A stretch of 64,000 bases of DNA from contig QOQB01000005.1 of NCBI GenBank assembly GCA_003331305.1, positions 61,327 through 125,326 on the forward strand. The letters are read 5' to 3'. The number at the start of each line of letters is the position of its first letter. The stretch's first letter is position 1. Of the stretch, positions 18,116 to 27,785 are shown piece after piece. Position numbers and translations under genes: made by a program. The notes under the pieces are model-generated. The model searched no databases and was not told the origin of the DNA. It saw only the letters and a list, made by a program, of their open reading frames with translations. Origin of the DNA: Flavobacteriales bacterium. Lineage in GTDB: Bacteria > Bacteroidota > Bacteroidia > Flavobacteriales > Flavobacteriaceae.

Positions 18116-19129
18116 ATGAGAAGGCTTTTAGTTTCCTATTTCTTGATATTTTCTTCTGCGATAATTGCGCAAATCGGTGGCGATGCTACGTATCGATTTT
18201 TGGAACTTTCTTCCTCACCGCGGCAACTGGCTCTTGGAAACCCGATTACATTACACGATTCTGATATTAGTACTACACTTGCAAACCCAGCGACTATTTA
18301 TGGCGAACATGGTGGGCAGTTAATGATAAATTACGAACCTTATTTTGATAGTATTCATAGTGGATCGGCTGCTTATGCACATACAATCAACAGAGCAAAA
18401 GCATTGGTTTTTGACATTAAATACATCCATTATGGTACTTTTGAAGGTGCAGATGAACTTGGAAACCCTACATCAGATTTTAGCGGTAGTGAGGTAGCTC
18501 TTGGTTTAGCCTCATCACATTATTTTTTACGTCCCAATCTGTATGTAGGCGCACGATTACGGTACATACTTTCTAATTTAGATACCTATACTTCCTCTGG
18601 CATTACGGGGGATATTGGCTTGTATTACAGCCCTATTGGAAACCCATTACGCATAGCTTTGGTTTATCAACATTTAGGAAAGCAACTTACTGCTTATGAA
18701 GATGTGTATGAGCCTTTACCTGCAAATTTAATCTTTGGTTTTTCTAGCGCCCTAGAGCATTTACCGCTACGTTGGCATGTGTCCTTGCATCACCTAAACA
18801 AATGGCCACTGCTTTTTGAAAACCCTGAGGAAACCACTACAGACCTTGTCGGAAATAGGACACAGCAAAATTCGGGATTGATTAAAAAAGTGCTTCGTCA
18901 CGCTACTTTTGGAGTGGAAGTTTTTCCCGATGGCTTGTTTTCAATACGCTTGGGATATCATGCGCAGCGCGCAGCAGAATTACGTATTTTAGAGGTGCGT
19001 AATTTTTCAGGCTTGTCTTTTGGTGTGGGTATGCAATTGAGACGTTTGCGCTTTCAGCTAAGTCACGCCCGATACAACGTTGCTGGAAATCGTACCTTTT
19101 TGGGACTAACCTTAGAGCCGAAAAAATGA
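18116..19129 (+). CDS. porQ: Type IX secretion system protein PorQ
   Basis: A 337-residue outer-membrane beta-barrel-like protein with a signal peptide (MRRLLVSYFLIFSSAIIAQ). The mature start GGDATYRFLELSSSPRQLALG is cut in the way typical for PorQ and the related PorV/PorP family. Alternating hydrophobic strands continue to the end. In Porphyromonas gingivalis PorQ belongs to the attachment complex that handles cargo of the type IX system; that role is taken from the family. It overlaps cmk by four bases (ATGA), the usual porQ-cmk pair. No other type IX gene is in the window. The name rests on the N-terminal motif, the barrel pattern and the neighbour. Confidence 0.85.
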   Translation: MRRLLVSYFLIFSSAIIAQIGGDATYRFLELSSSPRQLALGNPITLHDSDISTTLANPATIYGEHGGQLMINYEPYFDSIHSGSAAYAHTINRAKALVFDIKYIHYGTFEGADELGNPTSDFSGSEVALGLASSHYFLRPNLYVGARLRYILSNLDTYTSSGITGDIGLYYSPIGNPLRIALVYQHLGKQLTAYEDVYEPLPANLIFGFSSALEHLPLRWHVSLHHLNKWPLLFENPEETTTDLVGNRTQQNSGLIKKVLRHATFGVEVFPDGLFSIRLGYHAQRAAELRILEVRNFSGLSFGVGMQLRRLRFQLSHARYNVAGNRTFLGLTLEPKK

Positions 19130-19800
19130 AAAAATCATTCATTATTGCCATAGATGGCGCATCTTCAACTGGAAAAAGTACCTTAGCTAAAGGGTTAGCA
19201 AAGGAATTGGATTTTGTATATGTCGATTCAGGTGCCATGTATCGTGGCATAACCTTATACGCACAGCAATTAGGCTGGCTCACCACTACTCATTTTGATA
19301 AGGAGGAGTTAATAGCCCATCTAGATGATATTCAACTCACATTTGCAAACAACATACTACTGCTTAACGGCAAAGATGTAAGCATTGAAATAAGAACAAT
19401 GTCCGTTTCAAATGGAGTAAGCCAAGTGGCAACTATTTCTGCTGTGCGTGCCTTTTTGGTAGCACAACAACGCACCATTGGAATAAAACATAATGTTGTA
19501 ATGGATGGTCGTGATATTGGCACGGTGGTTTTTCCACATGCCGATGTTAAATTATTTTTAACCGCCGACGCCAACATTCGCGCACAACGCCGTTTCGATG
19601 AACTTAAACCCGTTGACCCAAGCGCTACGTTTGATGCAATTTTGGAAAACATTACACAGCGCGACCACTTAGACAGCACGCGCGCAGACTCTCCATTGAT
19701 GCAAGCCACAGATGCGATTGCAATAAATGCTTCTGATTATGGTATTCGAGCACTACAAAAATATGTGCTGAAGTTGGTGAAAAAACAGATGGGGTCTTAG
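19126..19800 (+). CDS. cmk: Cytidylate kinase
   Basis: A 224-residue (d)CMP kinase. The P-loop is IDGASSTGKST near residues 8-18, the CMP-binding region DSGAMYRGITLYA follows, VVMDGRDIGTVVFP is the family motif that binds the base, and RAQRRFDEL plus the later arginines form the lid. The length is normal. It overlaps the porQ stop (ATGA), and its end is 153 bases before rpsA. In many bacteria cmk and rpsA are neighbours; here rpsA has its own promoter. Confidence 0.95.
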   Translation: MKKSFIIAIDGASSTGKSTLAKGLAKELDFVYVDSGAMYRGITLYAQQLGWLTTTHFDKEELIAHLDDIQLTFANNILLLNGKDVSIEIRTMSVSNGVSQVATISAVRAFLVAQQRTIGIKHNVVMDGRDIGTVVFPHADVKLFLTADANIRAQRRFDELKPVDPSATFDAILENITQRDHLDSTRADSPLMQATDAIAINASDYGIRALQKYVLKLVKKQMGS

Positions 19801-19815
19801 TTTTTTTGGCAACCT

Positions 19816-19846
19816 TTTGCCTGTATACATAAAAATAGTACATTTG
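19816..19846 (+). promoter_or_regulatory. Promoter for rpsA
   Basis: TTTG at 19816-19819, 19 bases, then TACATTTG at 19839-19846: a textbook Bacteroidota -33/-7 pair. It implies a leader of about 100 bases before the rpsA ATG. Confidence 0.75.
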
Positions 19847-19860
19847 CGCACCTCATGAGA

Positions 19861-19925
19861 AGCGCTTTAGAGTAATATCAAGAGAAAATAAACATTAATC
19901 CTTCTGCACGGCAGCGCTTTTACTC
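19861..19925 (+). promoter_or_regulatory. Possible structured leader of rpsA
   Basis: AGCGCT occurs at 19861-19866 and again at 19913-19918 (self-complementary, so the copies can pair), while GAGTAA (19870-19875) can pair with TTACTC (19920-19925). The two pairings overlap and compete. S1 represses its own translation in E. coli; a similar role here is only a possibility. Confidence 0.25.
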
Positions 19926-19953
19926 AGCTTCGCAGGATACAAACAATCGCAGC

Positions 19954-21816
19954 ATGTCTGACGAAAACCAACCCATAGAAGAAACAACAGAAGAAGTTGT
20001 TTCTACCCAAATATCTACTGAGGAAACACCATCCGAAACAGTAGAAACTCCACAAGAAGATAGTACACCGACCGTTTCACCCGAAGAATTTTTAGCCAAT
20101 TTTGACTGGCAAAATTATGAAGAGGGTATTGAAGCTGTTGAAGATGGTAAGCTCAAAGAATTTGAAACACTTGTTGCTGAGAATTTTGTTGACACCCAAG
20201 GATCTGATGTGGTTCAAGGAAAAGTAATCCACATGACAGATCGCGAGGCGATCATTGATATTAACGCCAAATCTGAAGGCGTAATTTCTCTCAACGAGTT
20301 CCGTTACAACCCCGACCTAAAAGTAGGAGATACGGTGGAAGTAATGATTGACACTCGCGAAGACAAAACAGGACAACTTATTTTATCGCACCGTAAGGCT
20401 CGTACCATCATGGCATGGGATCGAGTAAATGCTGCCCACGACACACAAGAAGTGGTAACAGGATTTGTTAAGTGTCGTACTAAAGGTGGAATGATTGTCG
20501 ATGTATTCGGAATTGAGGCATTCTTACCTGGTTCCCAAATTGATGTAAAGCCTATTCGTGATTACGATCAGTACGTGAACAAAAACATGGAATTTAAGAT
20601 TGTTAAAATCAACCATGAATTTAAAAACGTAGTCGTGTCGCACAAAGCGCTTATTGAGGCGGATATCGAAGAACAAAAGAAAGAAATCATTGCGCAGCTT
20701 GAAAAAGGCCAAGTGCTTGAAGGTACAGTGAAAAACATCACATCCTATGGTGTATTTATTGATCTTGGAGGTGTTGATGGTTTGGTACATATTACCGATC
20801 TATCTTGGAATCGCATTAATCACCCAAGTGAAATTTTGGAAGTGGAGCAGCAGCTTAATGTTGTTATCCTTGACTTTGATGATGACAAGTCACGTATCCA
20901 ATTAGGAGTAAAACAGCTTACACAGCACCCATGGGAAGCTATTGGCGACACCATGAATGAAGGAGATAAGACAAAGGGTAAGGTAACTGTTATCGCTGAT
21001 TACGGTGCTTTTGTTGAAGTAGCACCAGGCGTAGAGGGACTTGTTCACGTTTCTGAAATGTCATGGAGTACGCATTTGCGTTCTGCACAAGACTTTGTAA
21101 AAGTTGGTGATGAGGTTGAAACAGTAATCCTTAACCTTGATCGTGAACAACGTAAAATGTCACTGGGAATTAAACAACTTACGCAAGATCCATGGACAGA
21201 TATTACGATTAAATATCCATTAGGTTCAAAGCACACCGGAATAGTACGTAATTACACCAATTTTGGTGTTTTTGTTGAACTTGAAGAAGGTATCGACGGG
21301 CTGATTTACATCTCTGATCTATCATGGACAAAGAAAGTAAAACATCCGTCGGAGGTAGTTACCGTTGGTCAAGAGTTAGATGTCATTGTTCTTGAACTTG
21401 ATGTAGAAGGACGTAAACTAAGTCTTGGACACAAACAAACAACCGATAATCCTTGGGAAAAATATGCCAAAGACTATGCTGAGGGCAGTGTTCACGAACT
21501 TGCACTAACAGAAATTGTTGATAAGGGAGCCACCATTGTACTAAACGAAGATATCACAGCATTTGTGCCAGGTCGTCATTTAGATAAGCAAGATGGTACA
21601 AAACTCGCTAAGGGTGAATCTGCAGAGTTTAAAGTAATTGAGTTTAACAAAGACTTTAAGCGAGTAGTGATGTCTCACGCTGCAGTGTATAAAGGCGTTG
21701 AGGCAGATAATGTCAAAAAATCTCGTCGTAAAATGGCAGATAATGCTGAAAAATCCACACTCGGTGATTTGGATGCATTGGCTAATCTAAAACGCAAGAT
21801 GGATGACGATGCTTAA
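19954..21816 (+). CDS. rpsA: 30S ribosomal protein S1
   Basis: A 620-residue S1 with an acidic N-terminal extension (about residues 1-85, rich in Glu and Thr) and repeated S1 RNA-binding domains. The clearest repeats read GTVKNITSYGVFIDLGGVDG, GKVTVIADYGAFVEVAPGVE and GIVRNYTNFGVFVELEEGID, each followed by GLVHI/GLIYI and SDLSW or SEMSW. S1 melts mRNA structure and helps initiation; in Bacteroidota, where Shine-Dalgarno signals are weak, it is thought to matter even more. It has its own promoter, a leader of about 100 bases, and a strong terminator at 21839-21866. Confidence 0.96.
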   Translation: MSDENQPIEETTEEVVSTQISTEETPSETVETPQEDSTPTVSPEEFLANFDWQNYEEGIEAVEDGKLKEFETLVAENFVDTQGSDVVQGKVIHMTDREAIIDINAKSEGVISLNEFRYNPDLKVGDTVEVMIDTREDKTGQLILSHRKARTIMAWDRVNAAHDTQEVVTGFVKCRTKGGMIVDVFGIEAFLPGSQIDVKPIRDYDQYVNKNMEFKIVKINHEFKNVVVSHKALIEADIEEQKKEIIAQLEKGQVLEGTVKNITSYGVFIDLGGVDGLVHITDLSWNRINHPSEILEVEQQLNVVILDFDDDKSRIQLGVKQLTQHPWEAIGDTMNEGDKTKGKVTVIADYGAFVEVAPGVEGLVHVSEMSWSTHLRSAQDFVKVGDEVETVILNLDREQRKMSLGIKQLTQDPWTDITIKYPLGSKHTGIVRNYTNFGVFVELEEGIDGLIYISDLSWTKKVKHPSEVVTVGQELDVIVLELDVEGRKLSLGHKQTTDNPWEKYAKDYAEGSVHELALTEIVDKGATIVLNEDITAFVPGRHLDKQDGTKLAKGESAEFKVIEFNKDFKRVVMSHAAVYKGVEADNVKKSRRKMADNAEKSTLGDLDALANLKRKMDDDA

Positions 21817-21838
21817 TCCAAGCCTATAAAACCAAAAC

Positions 21839-21866
21839 AAAAGGAGCGTTAATCGCTCCTTTTTTT
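21839..21866. terminator. Terminator between rpsA and leuB
   Basis: AAAAGGAGCG, loop TTAAT, CGCTCC and a run of seven T. It ends rpsA (+), and its A-rich left side gives it terminator shape for the convergent leu operon too. Confidence 0.85.
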
Positions 21867-22923
21867 ATGCAATATTTTTGGCTATAAAGTCGCCAACGTC
21901 ACTTGTAGAATAATTTCCTTCTGGAAAAACTTCAGGAGTACAAACACCCTGAGCGAGTGCCAAATCCACTGCTGTAGTAATAGCCTTTGCTTCATCATCC
22001 ATATCAAAATGTGTTAGCATCATGCCTGCTGATAGAATCATGGCAATAGGATTTGCAATTCCTTTTCCAGCTCCTTGTGGGAAAGAGCCGTGTATAGGCT
22101 CAAAAAGCGCATGCCTCGCCCCAACTGAAGCCGATGGCAATAATCCGATAGACCCTCCAATCACACTTCCTTCATCGGATATAATATCACCAAAAAGATT
22201 ACTGGTTAGAATTACATCAAACTGATTTGGTGCTAGAATCATTTGCATGGCGGCGTTATCTACAAATAAAAAACGTAGCTCAACATCGTGGTATTCGGAT
22301 TTGTGCAATTCGGTTACTACTCTGCGCCACAATCTGGAAGATTCCAACACATTAGCTTTGTCAATTAATGTTACACTATTTCTTCTCTTCCTAGCTGCAG
22401 TAAATGCCATATGAGAAATACGCTCAATTTCAGCTCTAGTATATTTACACAGATCCGATGCTGTGTTTTGGTCTTCTGATAATGTTTTTTCACCGAAGTA
22501 AATCCCTCCAGTAAGTTCACGATACATGACAAAGTCAGTTCCCTGCACACGTTCTTCTTTCAGCGGAGATTGGTGCAGTAAGGCATCAAATGTTTTTACA
22601 GGCCTAATGTTGGCAAACAAGCCTAATGCCTTACGAATTGCAAGTAACCCTTGCTCGGGACGTACTTTTGCAGTGGGGTCGTTGTCATATTTTGGGTCGC
22701 CGATGGCGCCAAAAAGTACAGCATCACTTTCCAAACTTGCCTCAAGCGTAGCCGCAGGTAGTGGCTCACCTGTTTTATCGATGGCAATAGCGCCCATATC
22801 AGCATAGCTATACGTAAATTCGTGTCCAAATTTGACTGCTATGGCATCTAATATTTTTATAGCTTCTTGTACAATTTCTGGTCCAATACCATCTCCAGGA
22901 AGTACGGCAATTTGTTTTTTCAT
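21865..22923 (-). CDS. leuB: 3-isopropylmalate dehydrogenase
   Basis: A 352-residue NAD-dependent decarboxylating dehydrogenase, third step of leucine synthesis. GDGIGPEI opens the protein. LLAIRKALGLFANIRP contains the substrate arginines, YRELTGGIYFGEK the catalytic tyrosine, and LIDKANVLESSRLWR the catalytic lysine. DVILTSNLFGDIISDEGSVI binds Mg2+, and PIHGSFPQGAGKGIANPIA completes the family pattern. Length is normal. It is the last gene of leuA-leuC-leuD-leuB, 21 bases after leuD, and ends in the shared terminator. Confidence 0.96.
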   Translation of the reverse strand: MKKQIAVLPGDGIGPEIVQEAIKILDAIAVKFGHEFTYSYADMGAIAIDKTGEPLPAATLEASLESDAVLFGAIGDPKYDNDPTAKVRPEQGLLAIRKALGLFANIRPVKTFDALLHQSPLKEERVQGTDFVMYRELTGGIYFGEKTLSEDQNTASDLCKYTRAEIERISHMAFTAARKRRNSVTLIDKANVLESSRLWRRVVTELHKSEYHDVELRFLFVDNAAMQMILAPNQFDVILTSNLFGDIISDEGSVIGGSIGLLPSASVGARHALFEPIHGSFPQGAGKGIANPIAMILSAGMMLTHFDMDDEAKAITTAVDLALAQGVCTPEVFPEGNYSTSDVGDFIAKNIA

Positions 22924-22944
22924 GTAATAATGATTGAATATTTT

Positions 22945-23532
22945 TTAGGAACGATTTTGTTCAAATGCTGTGATCGCTTCTTTTTGGCTTAATAGATAGT
23001 CAATATCATCGTAGCCATTTAGCATACACATCTTTTTATAAGCATTGATTTCGAATGAAATAATAATACCAGATTCATCTATGCGAAATTGTTGCGTTTC
23101 TAAATCCACTTTGGCTTGTATCGACGGATTACTTTCAATAGCCGTAAAAACCTCTTGTAATTCCTGGGGTGAAACTTGAATAGGCAAGATGCCATTGTTC
23201 AGTGCATTGCCTTTAAAAATATCAGCAAAAAAGCTTGATACCACTACACGGAAACCATAATCTGCCAATGCCCATGCTGCGTGTTCACGACTAGAGCCGC
23301 ATCCAAAATTATTTCCAGCCACTAAAATCGCCCCAGAATATTGAGTGTCGTGTAGTATAAAATCCTTTTTGGGTTGATTGTCGTTGGTAAATCGCCAGTC
23401 ACGAAACAGGTTTTCGCCGAAGCCTTTACGGTCTGTTGCTTTTAAAAATCTGGCAGGGATAATTTGATCCGTGTCCACATTTTCGATGGTTAGTGGAACC
23501 ATAGCACTTTCTAAAATCTGAAATTTTTCCAT
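22945..23532 (-). CDS. leuD: 3-isopropylmalate dehydratase, small subunit
   Basis: A 195-residue swivelling-domain subunit of isopropylmalate isomerase, partner of LeuC. The N-terminal [29 protein letters not shown] and GILPIQVS are the standard LeuD motifs. The length fits the bacterial small subunit. The ATG shares a base with the leuC stop (position 23532), so the two subunits are probably made by coupled translation. Confidence 0.96.
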   Translation of the reverse strand: MEKFQILESAMVPLTIENVDTDQIIPARFLKATDRKGFGENLFRDWRFTNDNQPKKDFILHDTQYSGAILVAGNNFGCGSSREHAAWALADYGFRVVVSSFFADIFKGNALNNGILPIQVSPQELQEVFTAIESNPSIQAKVDLETQQFRIDESGIIISFEINAYKKMCMLNGYDDIDYLLSQKEAITAFEQNRS

Positions 23533-24908
23533 TACTGTTGACTTACATCTACAATTTTACCCGCTACGGCTGCAGCGGCGGCTGTTACAGGACTAGCCAA
23601 AAGAGTGCGGGCGCCTTGCCCTTGGCGGCCTTCAAAATTTCGATTTGAAGTAGAAACGCAATAGGCGCCTGCAGGGATTTTGTCGTCGTTCATGGCCAAA
23701 CAAGCAGAGCAACCCGGTTGGCGCAGCATAAACCCAGCCGACTCAAACACTTTATCAAGACCTTCTGCAACAATTTGTTTTGCTACTTGCTGCGAGCCAG
23801 GAACAATCAAGGCCGATACGTCGGGTGATTTTTGTTTTCCTGTAACATAGTTGGCAGCAGCTCTAAAGTCTTCAATTCTGGAGTTGGTACAACTTCCGAT
23901 AAATACATGGCTTATTGGCATGTTGAGCAGATTGCTTCCGGCCTTGAGTCCCATATAATTTAAAGATTTAATAAAACTTGCATCGTCAGATGTAGGGATT
24001 GTTTCCCCAATTTTAATCCCCATTCCTGGATTTGTTCCATATGTGATCATGGGCCGTATATCGGCTGCATCAAAGTGGTGTTCCGAGTCAAAAGCAGCAC
24101 CTTCATCTGTTGGCAGCGTTTTCCAATAAGCGATTTTTTGTTTTAACGCCTCGTCTTTAGGGGCAAATTCGCGTCCAGAAACGTAATCAAAAGTAGTTTG
24201 GTCCGGAGCAATCATACCCCCACGTGCGCCCATCTCAATGCTCATATTACAAACGGTCATGCGCCCTTCCATACTCATTTGCTCAAAAGCGGTTCCCGCA
24301 AATTCCACAAAGTGTCCTGTACCCGAATCAGTGCCTAACTTGGAAATGACATATAGAATAATATCTTTTGGCTGAACACTTGGATGTAAGTTGCCAGAAA
24401 CTGTGACGCGCATACTTTTTGGTTTTGCCACCAATACGCATTGACTGGCAAAAACTTGTGCCACTTGACTGGTTCCAATTCCGAATGCAATAGTGCCAAA
24501 GGCGCCGTGCGTAGACGTATGGCTATCCCCACAAACCATAGTCATTCCAGGTTGAGTAACACCTAGCTCTGGACCGATAACGTGAACAATTCCTTGGTAA
24601 GGATGCCCCAAACCGTACAGCGTTACACCGTATTTATCGCAGTTTTTTGAAAGCTGAGTTACCTGCTTGCGAGAAAGTGCATCTTGTATAGGTAAATGCT
24701 GATTTTCAGTAGGCACATTGTGGTCGGCAGTAGCAACAATTTGATTGGGTCTAAAAAGAGGAATCTCTTTTTCTTCCAGCACACTGAAGGCTTGCGGACT
24801 GGTAACTTCGTGGATTAGGTGCTTGTCAATGTACAAGATGTCTGGTCCGTTCTCAACGGATGACACCACGTGACTGTCCCAAACTTTATCGAAAAGTGTT
24901 TTTTTCAT
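23532..24908 (-). CDS. leuC: 3-isopropylmalate dehydratase, large subunit
   Basis: A 458-residue aconitase-family subunit that carries a [4Fe-4S] cluster and, with LeuD, isomerises 2- to 3-isopropylmalate. [14 protein letters not shown] holds active-site residues. The cluster cysteines are in [13 protein letters not shown] and [12 protein letters not shown]. The N-terminal KVWDSHVV is typical. It is six bases downstream of leuA and overlaps leuD by one base. Length and all motifs are normal. Confidence 0.96.
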   Translation of the reverse strand: MKKTLFDKVWDSHVVSSVENGPDILYIDKHLIHEVTSPQAFSVLEEKEIPLFRPNQIVATADHNVPTENQHLPIQDALSRKQVTQLSKNCDKYGVTLYGLGHPYQGIVHVIGPELGVTQPGMTMVCGDSHTSTHGAFGTIAFGIGTSQVAQVFASQCVLVAKPKSMRVTVSGNLHPSVQPKDIILYVISKLGTDSGTGHFVEFAGTAFEQMSMEGRMTVCNMSIEMGARGGMIAPDQTTFDYVSGREFAPKDEALKQKIAYWKTLPTDEGAAFDSEHHFDAADIRPMITYGTNPGMGIKIGETIPTSDDASFIKSLNYMGLKAGSNLLNMPISHVFIGSCTNSRIEDFRAAANYVTGKQKSPDVSALIVPGSQQVAKQIVAEGLDKVFESAGFMLRQPGCSACLAMNDDKIPAGAYCVSTSNRNFEGRQGQGARTLLASPVTAAAAAVAGKIVDVSQQ

Positions 24909-24914
24909 GTAGAT

Positions 24915-26072
24915 TTAGCTAATTCCAGCAGTTTTTACGATTTCAGGAATATCATCATCAGTAATTTCTTTCTTTTTATCTGCATAGGTTAAAAAGATAG
25001 CGTATGCCAAATCAAGATCATCTTTGGTAAGTTCTATACCAATGTTTTTAGCGCGATAGGCTAGTGCAGCCCGTCCGCTGCGAGCTGTGAGTACGATAGA
25101 TGACGTGTCAACCCCAACATCATGAGGATTGATAATTTCGTACGTTTCACGATTCTTAATGACACCGTCTTGATGGATTCCAGAACTATGCGCAAAAGCA
25201 TTGGCTCCTACAATGGCTTTGTTAGGCTGCACAATCATTCCCATAGCGTCAGAAACCATTTGACTGGTTTCGGAGAGCATTTGGGTTTGAATATTTGTGT
25301 CAAGTCCCATATGGGGGTGTTGGCGCATAATCATCACAACCTCCTCCAACGAGGTGTTACCGGCGCGTTCACCAATACCGTTAATGGTACATTCAATTTG
25401 ACGGGCACCGTTGACCACTCCAGCTATGGAGTTTGCTGTCGCAAGTCCAAGATCGTTGTGACAATGGCAAGAAAGCGTTGCTTTGTGAATGGAGGGCACA
25501 TGCTCCATCAAATATTTTATTTTGGCACCGTATTCTTCTGGAAGACAATATCCCGTCGTATCTGGAATATTTAGGACAGTTGCGCCCGCCTGTATCATGG
25601 CTTCACAAACTTGCGCCAAATATGCGTTTTCAGTTCTTCCAGCATCCTCAGCATAAAATTCGATGTCTTCCACAAACTTTTTAGCATGCTTAACGGCAGC
25701 TACACCTCTTTCAATGATTTTCTCACGTGTAGAGCGAAACTTATGTTGTATGTGCGAATCTGAAGTGCCAATACCTGTGTGAATACGTGCTCGTTTGGCA
25801 GGTTTTAGTGCTTCTGCCGCCACTTCAATATCTTTTTGCACAGCGCGTGTCAGCCCACAAACAATAGCATTTTGTACTGTTTTGGCTACGTCACTAACGG
25901 CTTCAAAATCTCCGGGAGAGGAAATGGGAAAGCCTGCCTCTATGATGTCAACACCAAGGGTGTCTAGGCGTTTAGCAAGAATCAGCTTTTGTTCTTTGTT
26001 TAACTTACAGCCGGGAACTTGTTCGCCGTCACGTAAAGTAGTGTCAAATATTTGAACGTATTCTTTTCCCAT
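24915..26072 (-). CDS. leuA: 2-isopropylmalate synthase, short form
   Basis: A 385-residue DRE-TIM metallolyase, first committed step of leucine synthesis (acetyl-CoA plus 2-oxoisovalerate). [13 protein letters not shown] near residue 9 holds the metal aspartate and catalytic arginine, [14 protein letters not shown] the HxH metal ligands, and [15 protein letters not shown] the family motif. The catalytic barrel and linker are complete, but the C-terminal leucine-binding regulatory domain (usually another 120 residues or more) is absent. So feedback by leucine through that domain is not expected. Homocitrate or citramalate synthase are alternatives, but the leuCDB genes directly downstream favour LeuA. 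Confidence 0.92.
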   Translation of the reverse strand: MGKEYVQIFDTTLRDGEQVPGCKLNKEQKLILAKRLDTLGVDIIEAGFPISSPGDFEAVSDVAKTVQNAIVCGLTRAVQKDIEVAAEALKPAKRARIHTGIGTSDSHIQHKFRSTREKIIERGVAAVKHAKKFVEDIEFYAEDAGRTENAYLAQVCEAMIQAGATVLNIPDTTGYCLPEEYGAKIKYLMEHVPSIHKATLSCHCHNDLGLATANSIAGVVNGARQIECTINGIGERAGNTSLEEVVMIMRQHPHMGLDTNIQTQMLSETSQMVSDAMGMIVQPNKAIVGANAFAHSSGIHQDGVIKNRETYEIINPHDVGVDTSSIVLTARSGRAALAYRAKNIGIELTKDDLDLAYAIFLTYADKKKEITDDDIPEIVKTAGIS

Positions 26073-26090
26073 CCATTAAAAGGTTAACGA

Positions 26091-26120
26091 CAAAAGTAAT
26101 TAATTTTAACTATTATGAAA
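26091..26120 (-). promoter_or_regulatory. Promoter for the leuACDB operon
   Basis: On the minus strand, TTTC (26120-26117), 18 bases, TACTTTTG (26098-26091). The leuA ATG is 18 bases further on, leaving no room for a leader-peptide attenuator. Confidence 0.55.
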
Positions 26121-26166
26121 GTGGAAAATGGATACAAAATGGATGCCTCTGTAAATTATAAAAGTA

Positions 26167-26853
26167 TCATTGTGTCTCAATTGCAGGGATGCTATTCCAT
26201 AGTGCGTCTTTTGGAGGCGGAGCCGTGAACGTTACAGGCTCTTTTAGCGTAGGATGAGTTAGTGTCAGTTTTCTGGCATGCAAATGAATACTGCCACCAT
26301 TGTTGGGTCTTTTGGCCCCGTATTTTAGGTCGCCTTTTATGGTAAGTCCTTCCGCACTTAGTTGCGATCTTATTTGATGATGTCTCCCTGTTAGCAGCTC
26401 AATTTCAACTAAGCTATATCGATCAAATTCTTGTTTTTTGGTATAAATCAGTTCTGCCATTTTGCTATTGGGTACTTCATTTTTATGGGCATACGACTTG
26501 TTTTGTGCAGGCTTGCGTACCAAATAATGCTGTAATCGGGTTGGGGTTTCCTTTGGCGCTCCGGTCACCATTGCCCAATATATTTTTTGTGTTGATTTTT
26601 CGGCAAACTGCTTGTTTAGACGTGTTAGCGCTTTGGAGGTTTTTGCTAATACCAAAATACCGCTTGTAGGTCGGTCTAGCCTGTGAGGTAAGCCTAAATA
26701 TACATTTCCTGGCTTTTGGTCACGAAGTTTTATCATGTGCTTACAGTTATCCAATGCGCACAAATCTCCTGTGTGATCGCCTTGAGAAAGCATGCCCGCA
26801 GGTTTGTTTATGACCAGCAAGTGATTGTCTTCAAAAAGAATTTCAGGATGCAA
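26167..26853 (-). CDS. RluA-family RNA pseudouridine synthase
   Basis: A 228-residue synthase of the RluA group without the N-terminal S4 domain. The catalytic aspartate is Asp60 in HRLDRPTSG. DNHLLVINKPAG opens the fold, and LLTGRHHQIRSQL and KYGAKR complete the motif series. The target (rRNA or tRNA) cannot be read from the sequence. The start is a TTG directly after the panB TAA, so the two are probably co-translated. It may be a TruC- or RluA/RluC-like enzyme. Confidence 0.9.
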   Translation of the reverse strand: MHPEILFEDNHLLVINKPAGMLSQGDHTGDLCALDNCKHMIKLRDQKPGNVYLGLPHRLDRPTSGILVLAKTSKALTRLNKQFAEKSTQKIYWAMVTGAPKETPTRLQHYLVRKPAQNKSYAHKNEVPNSKMAELIYTKKQEFDRYSLVEIELLTGRHHQIRSQLSAEGLTIKGDLKYGAKRPNNGGSIHLHARKLTLTHPTLKEPVTFTAPPPKDALWNSIPAIETQ

Positions 26854-27672
26854 TTAGTACTGTTCGTCTTTGTTGGGAAAATTGCTAGACTTCACGTCTT
26901 TTATATAGTGCTGTACTGCCGCTGTCATTTGATCATATAAATTCATATACCTACGCAAAAAGCGTGGGCTAAATTCAGTGGTAAGTCCAAGCATGTCGTG
27001 TAGTACCAATACCTGTCCATCTACGCCATTTCCTGCCCCAATTCCGATAACAGGAATGTTGACTGTTTTAGCTACTTTGGCAGCTAATGCGGCGGGAATT
27101 TTTTCCAACACCAATGCAAAACACCCTAATTTCTCAAGAAGTTTGGCATCGTCCAAAAGCTTTTTTGCTTCGGCCTCTTCTCTGGCTCTAACCGTGTATG
27201 TTCCAAATTTATATATGGATTGTGGGGTAAGTCCAAGATGACCCATAACAGGAATACCGGCATTTAAAATACGAGTCATGGAATCTTTAATTTCTGCTCC
27301 GCCTTCAATTTTTATGGCATGTGCTCCAGCTTCTTTCATGATGCGAATGGAAGAGCGTAAGGCTTCTTTTGGGTCGGACTGATAACTTCCAAAAGGTAGG
27401 TCTACCACTACCAAAGCACGCTTTACGGCGCGCACCACAGCCGTGGCGTGATAGAGCATCTGGTCAATAGTAATGGGTAGTGTAGTTTCGTGCCCAGACA
27501 TCACATTTGACGCTGAATCACCAACTAAAATTACGTCGATATTTGCAGCATCTACTGCTTTTGCCATAGAGTAGTCGTATGAAGTAAGCATGGAAATTTT
27601 TTCTCCCGCCTGTTTCATTTCAATAAGCGAGTTTGTTGTTACACGCTTATATGCTTTTTTAGCAGCTGACAT
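26854..27672 (-). CDS. panB: 3-methyl-2-oxobutanoate hydroxymethyltransferase
   Basis: A 272-residue enzyme that makes ketopantoate from the valine precursor 2-oxoisovalerate with methylene-tetrahydrofolate, the first step of pantothenate (hence CoA) synthesis. [32 protein letters not shown] (Mg2+ site), IKIEGG and [12 protein letters not shown] are the standard motifs, and [18 protein letters not shown] ends the barrel. Length is normal. 2-Oxoisovalerate is also the LeuA substrate, so the two neighbouring units compete for it. A TATTTTTG element lies 14 bases upstream. Confidence 0.96.
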   Translation of the reverse strand: MSAAKKAYKRVTTNSLIEMKQAGEKISMLTSYDYSMAKAVDAANIDVILVGDSASNVMSGHETTLPITIDQMLYHATAVVRAVKRALVVVDLPFGSYQSDPKEALRSSIRIMKEAGAHAIKIEGGAEIKDSMTRILNAGIPVMGHLGLTPQSIYKFGTYTVRAREEAEAKKLLDDAKLLEKLGCFALVLEKIPAALAAKVAKTVNIPVIGIGAGNGVDGQVLVLHDMLGLTTEFSPRFLRRYMNLYDQMTAAVQHYIKDVKSSNFPNKDEQY

Positions 27673-27686
27673 AGTTTTCTTTTTGC

Positions 27687-27694
27687 CAAAAATA
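27687..27694 (-). promoter_or_regulatory. Candidate -7 element for panB
   Basis: TATTTTTG on the minus strand, 14 bases before the panB ATG; a TTG at 27719-27717 lies 22 bases upstream, a little far for a -33. Confidence 0.4.
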
Positions 27695-27721
27695 CACTAT
27701 TGAACGCATATGTGTGCAATA

Positions 27722-27761
27722 TGACATCCTGTCAGTAAATTCAATTGGCATAATGATTGTC
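27722..27761 (+). promoter_or_regulatory. Inverted repeat and sigma-54-like element upstream of dnaK
   Basis: TGACA-TCC-TGTCA (27722-27734) is a perfect inverted repeat. Eleven bases later comes TGGCATAATGATTGTC (27746-27761), with the -24 GG and the -12 TTG at sigma-54 spacing. A start near 27771 would lie 15 bases before the ATG. It is not a CIRCE element. The match is seen; use is inferred. Confidence 0.45.
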
Positions 27762-27785
27762 TACTCATTTTAAAATATTATACTA

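Noticed and set aside
19807..19821. TGGCA...TGCC before rpsA as a third sigma-54 site
   Set aside because: The GG to GC spacing is one base short, and the bases are part of a much better -33/-7 promoter.
26091..26166. Leucine attenuator before leuA
   Set aside because: The gap from the promoter to leuA is 18 bases and has no short frame with leucine codons.
27673..27785. CIRCE element upstream of dnaK
   Set aside because: The inverted repeat TGACA-TCC-TGTCA has the wrong sequence and a 3-base gap, not the 9-base gap of CIRCE.
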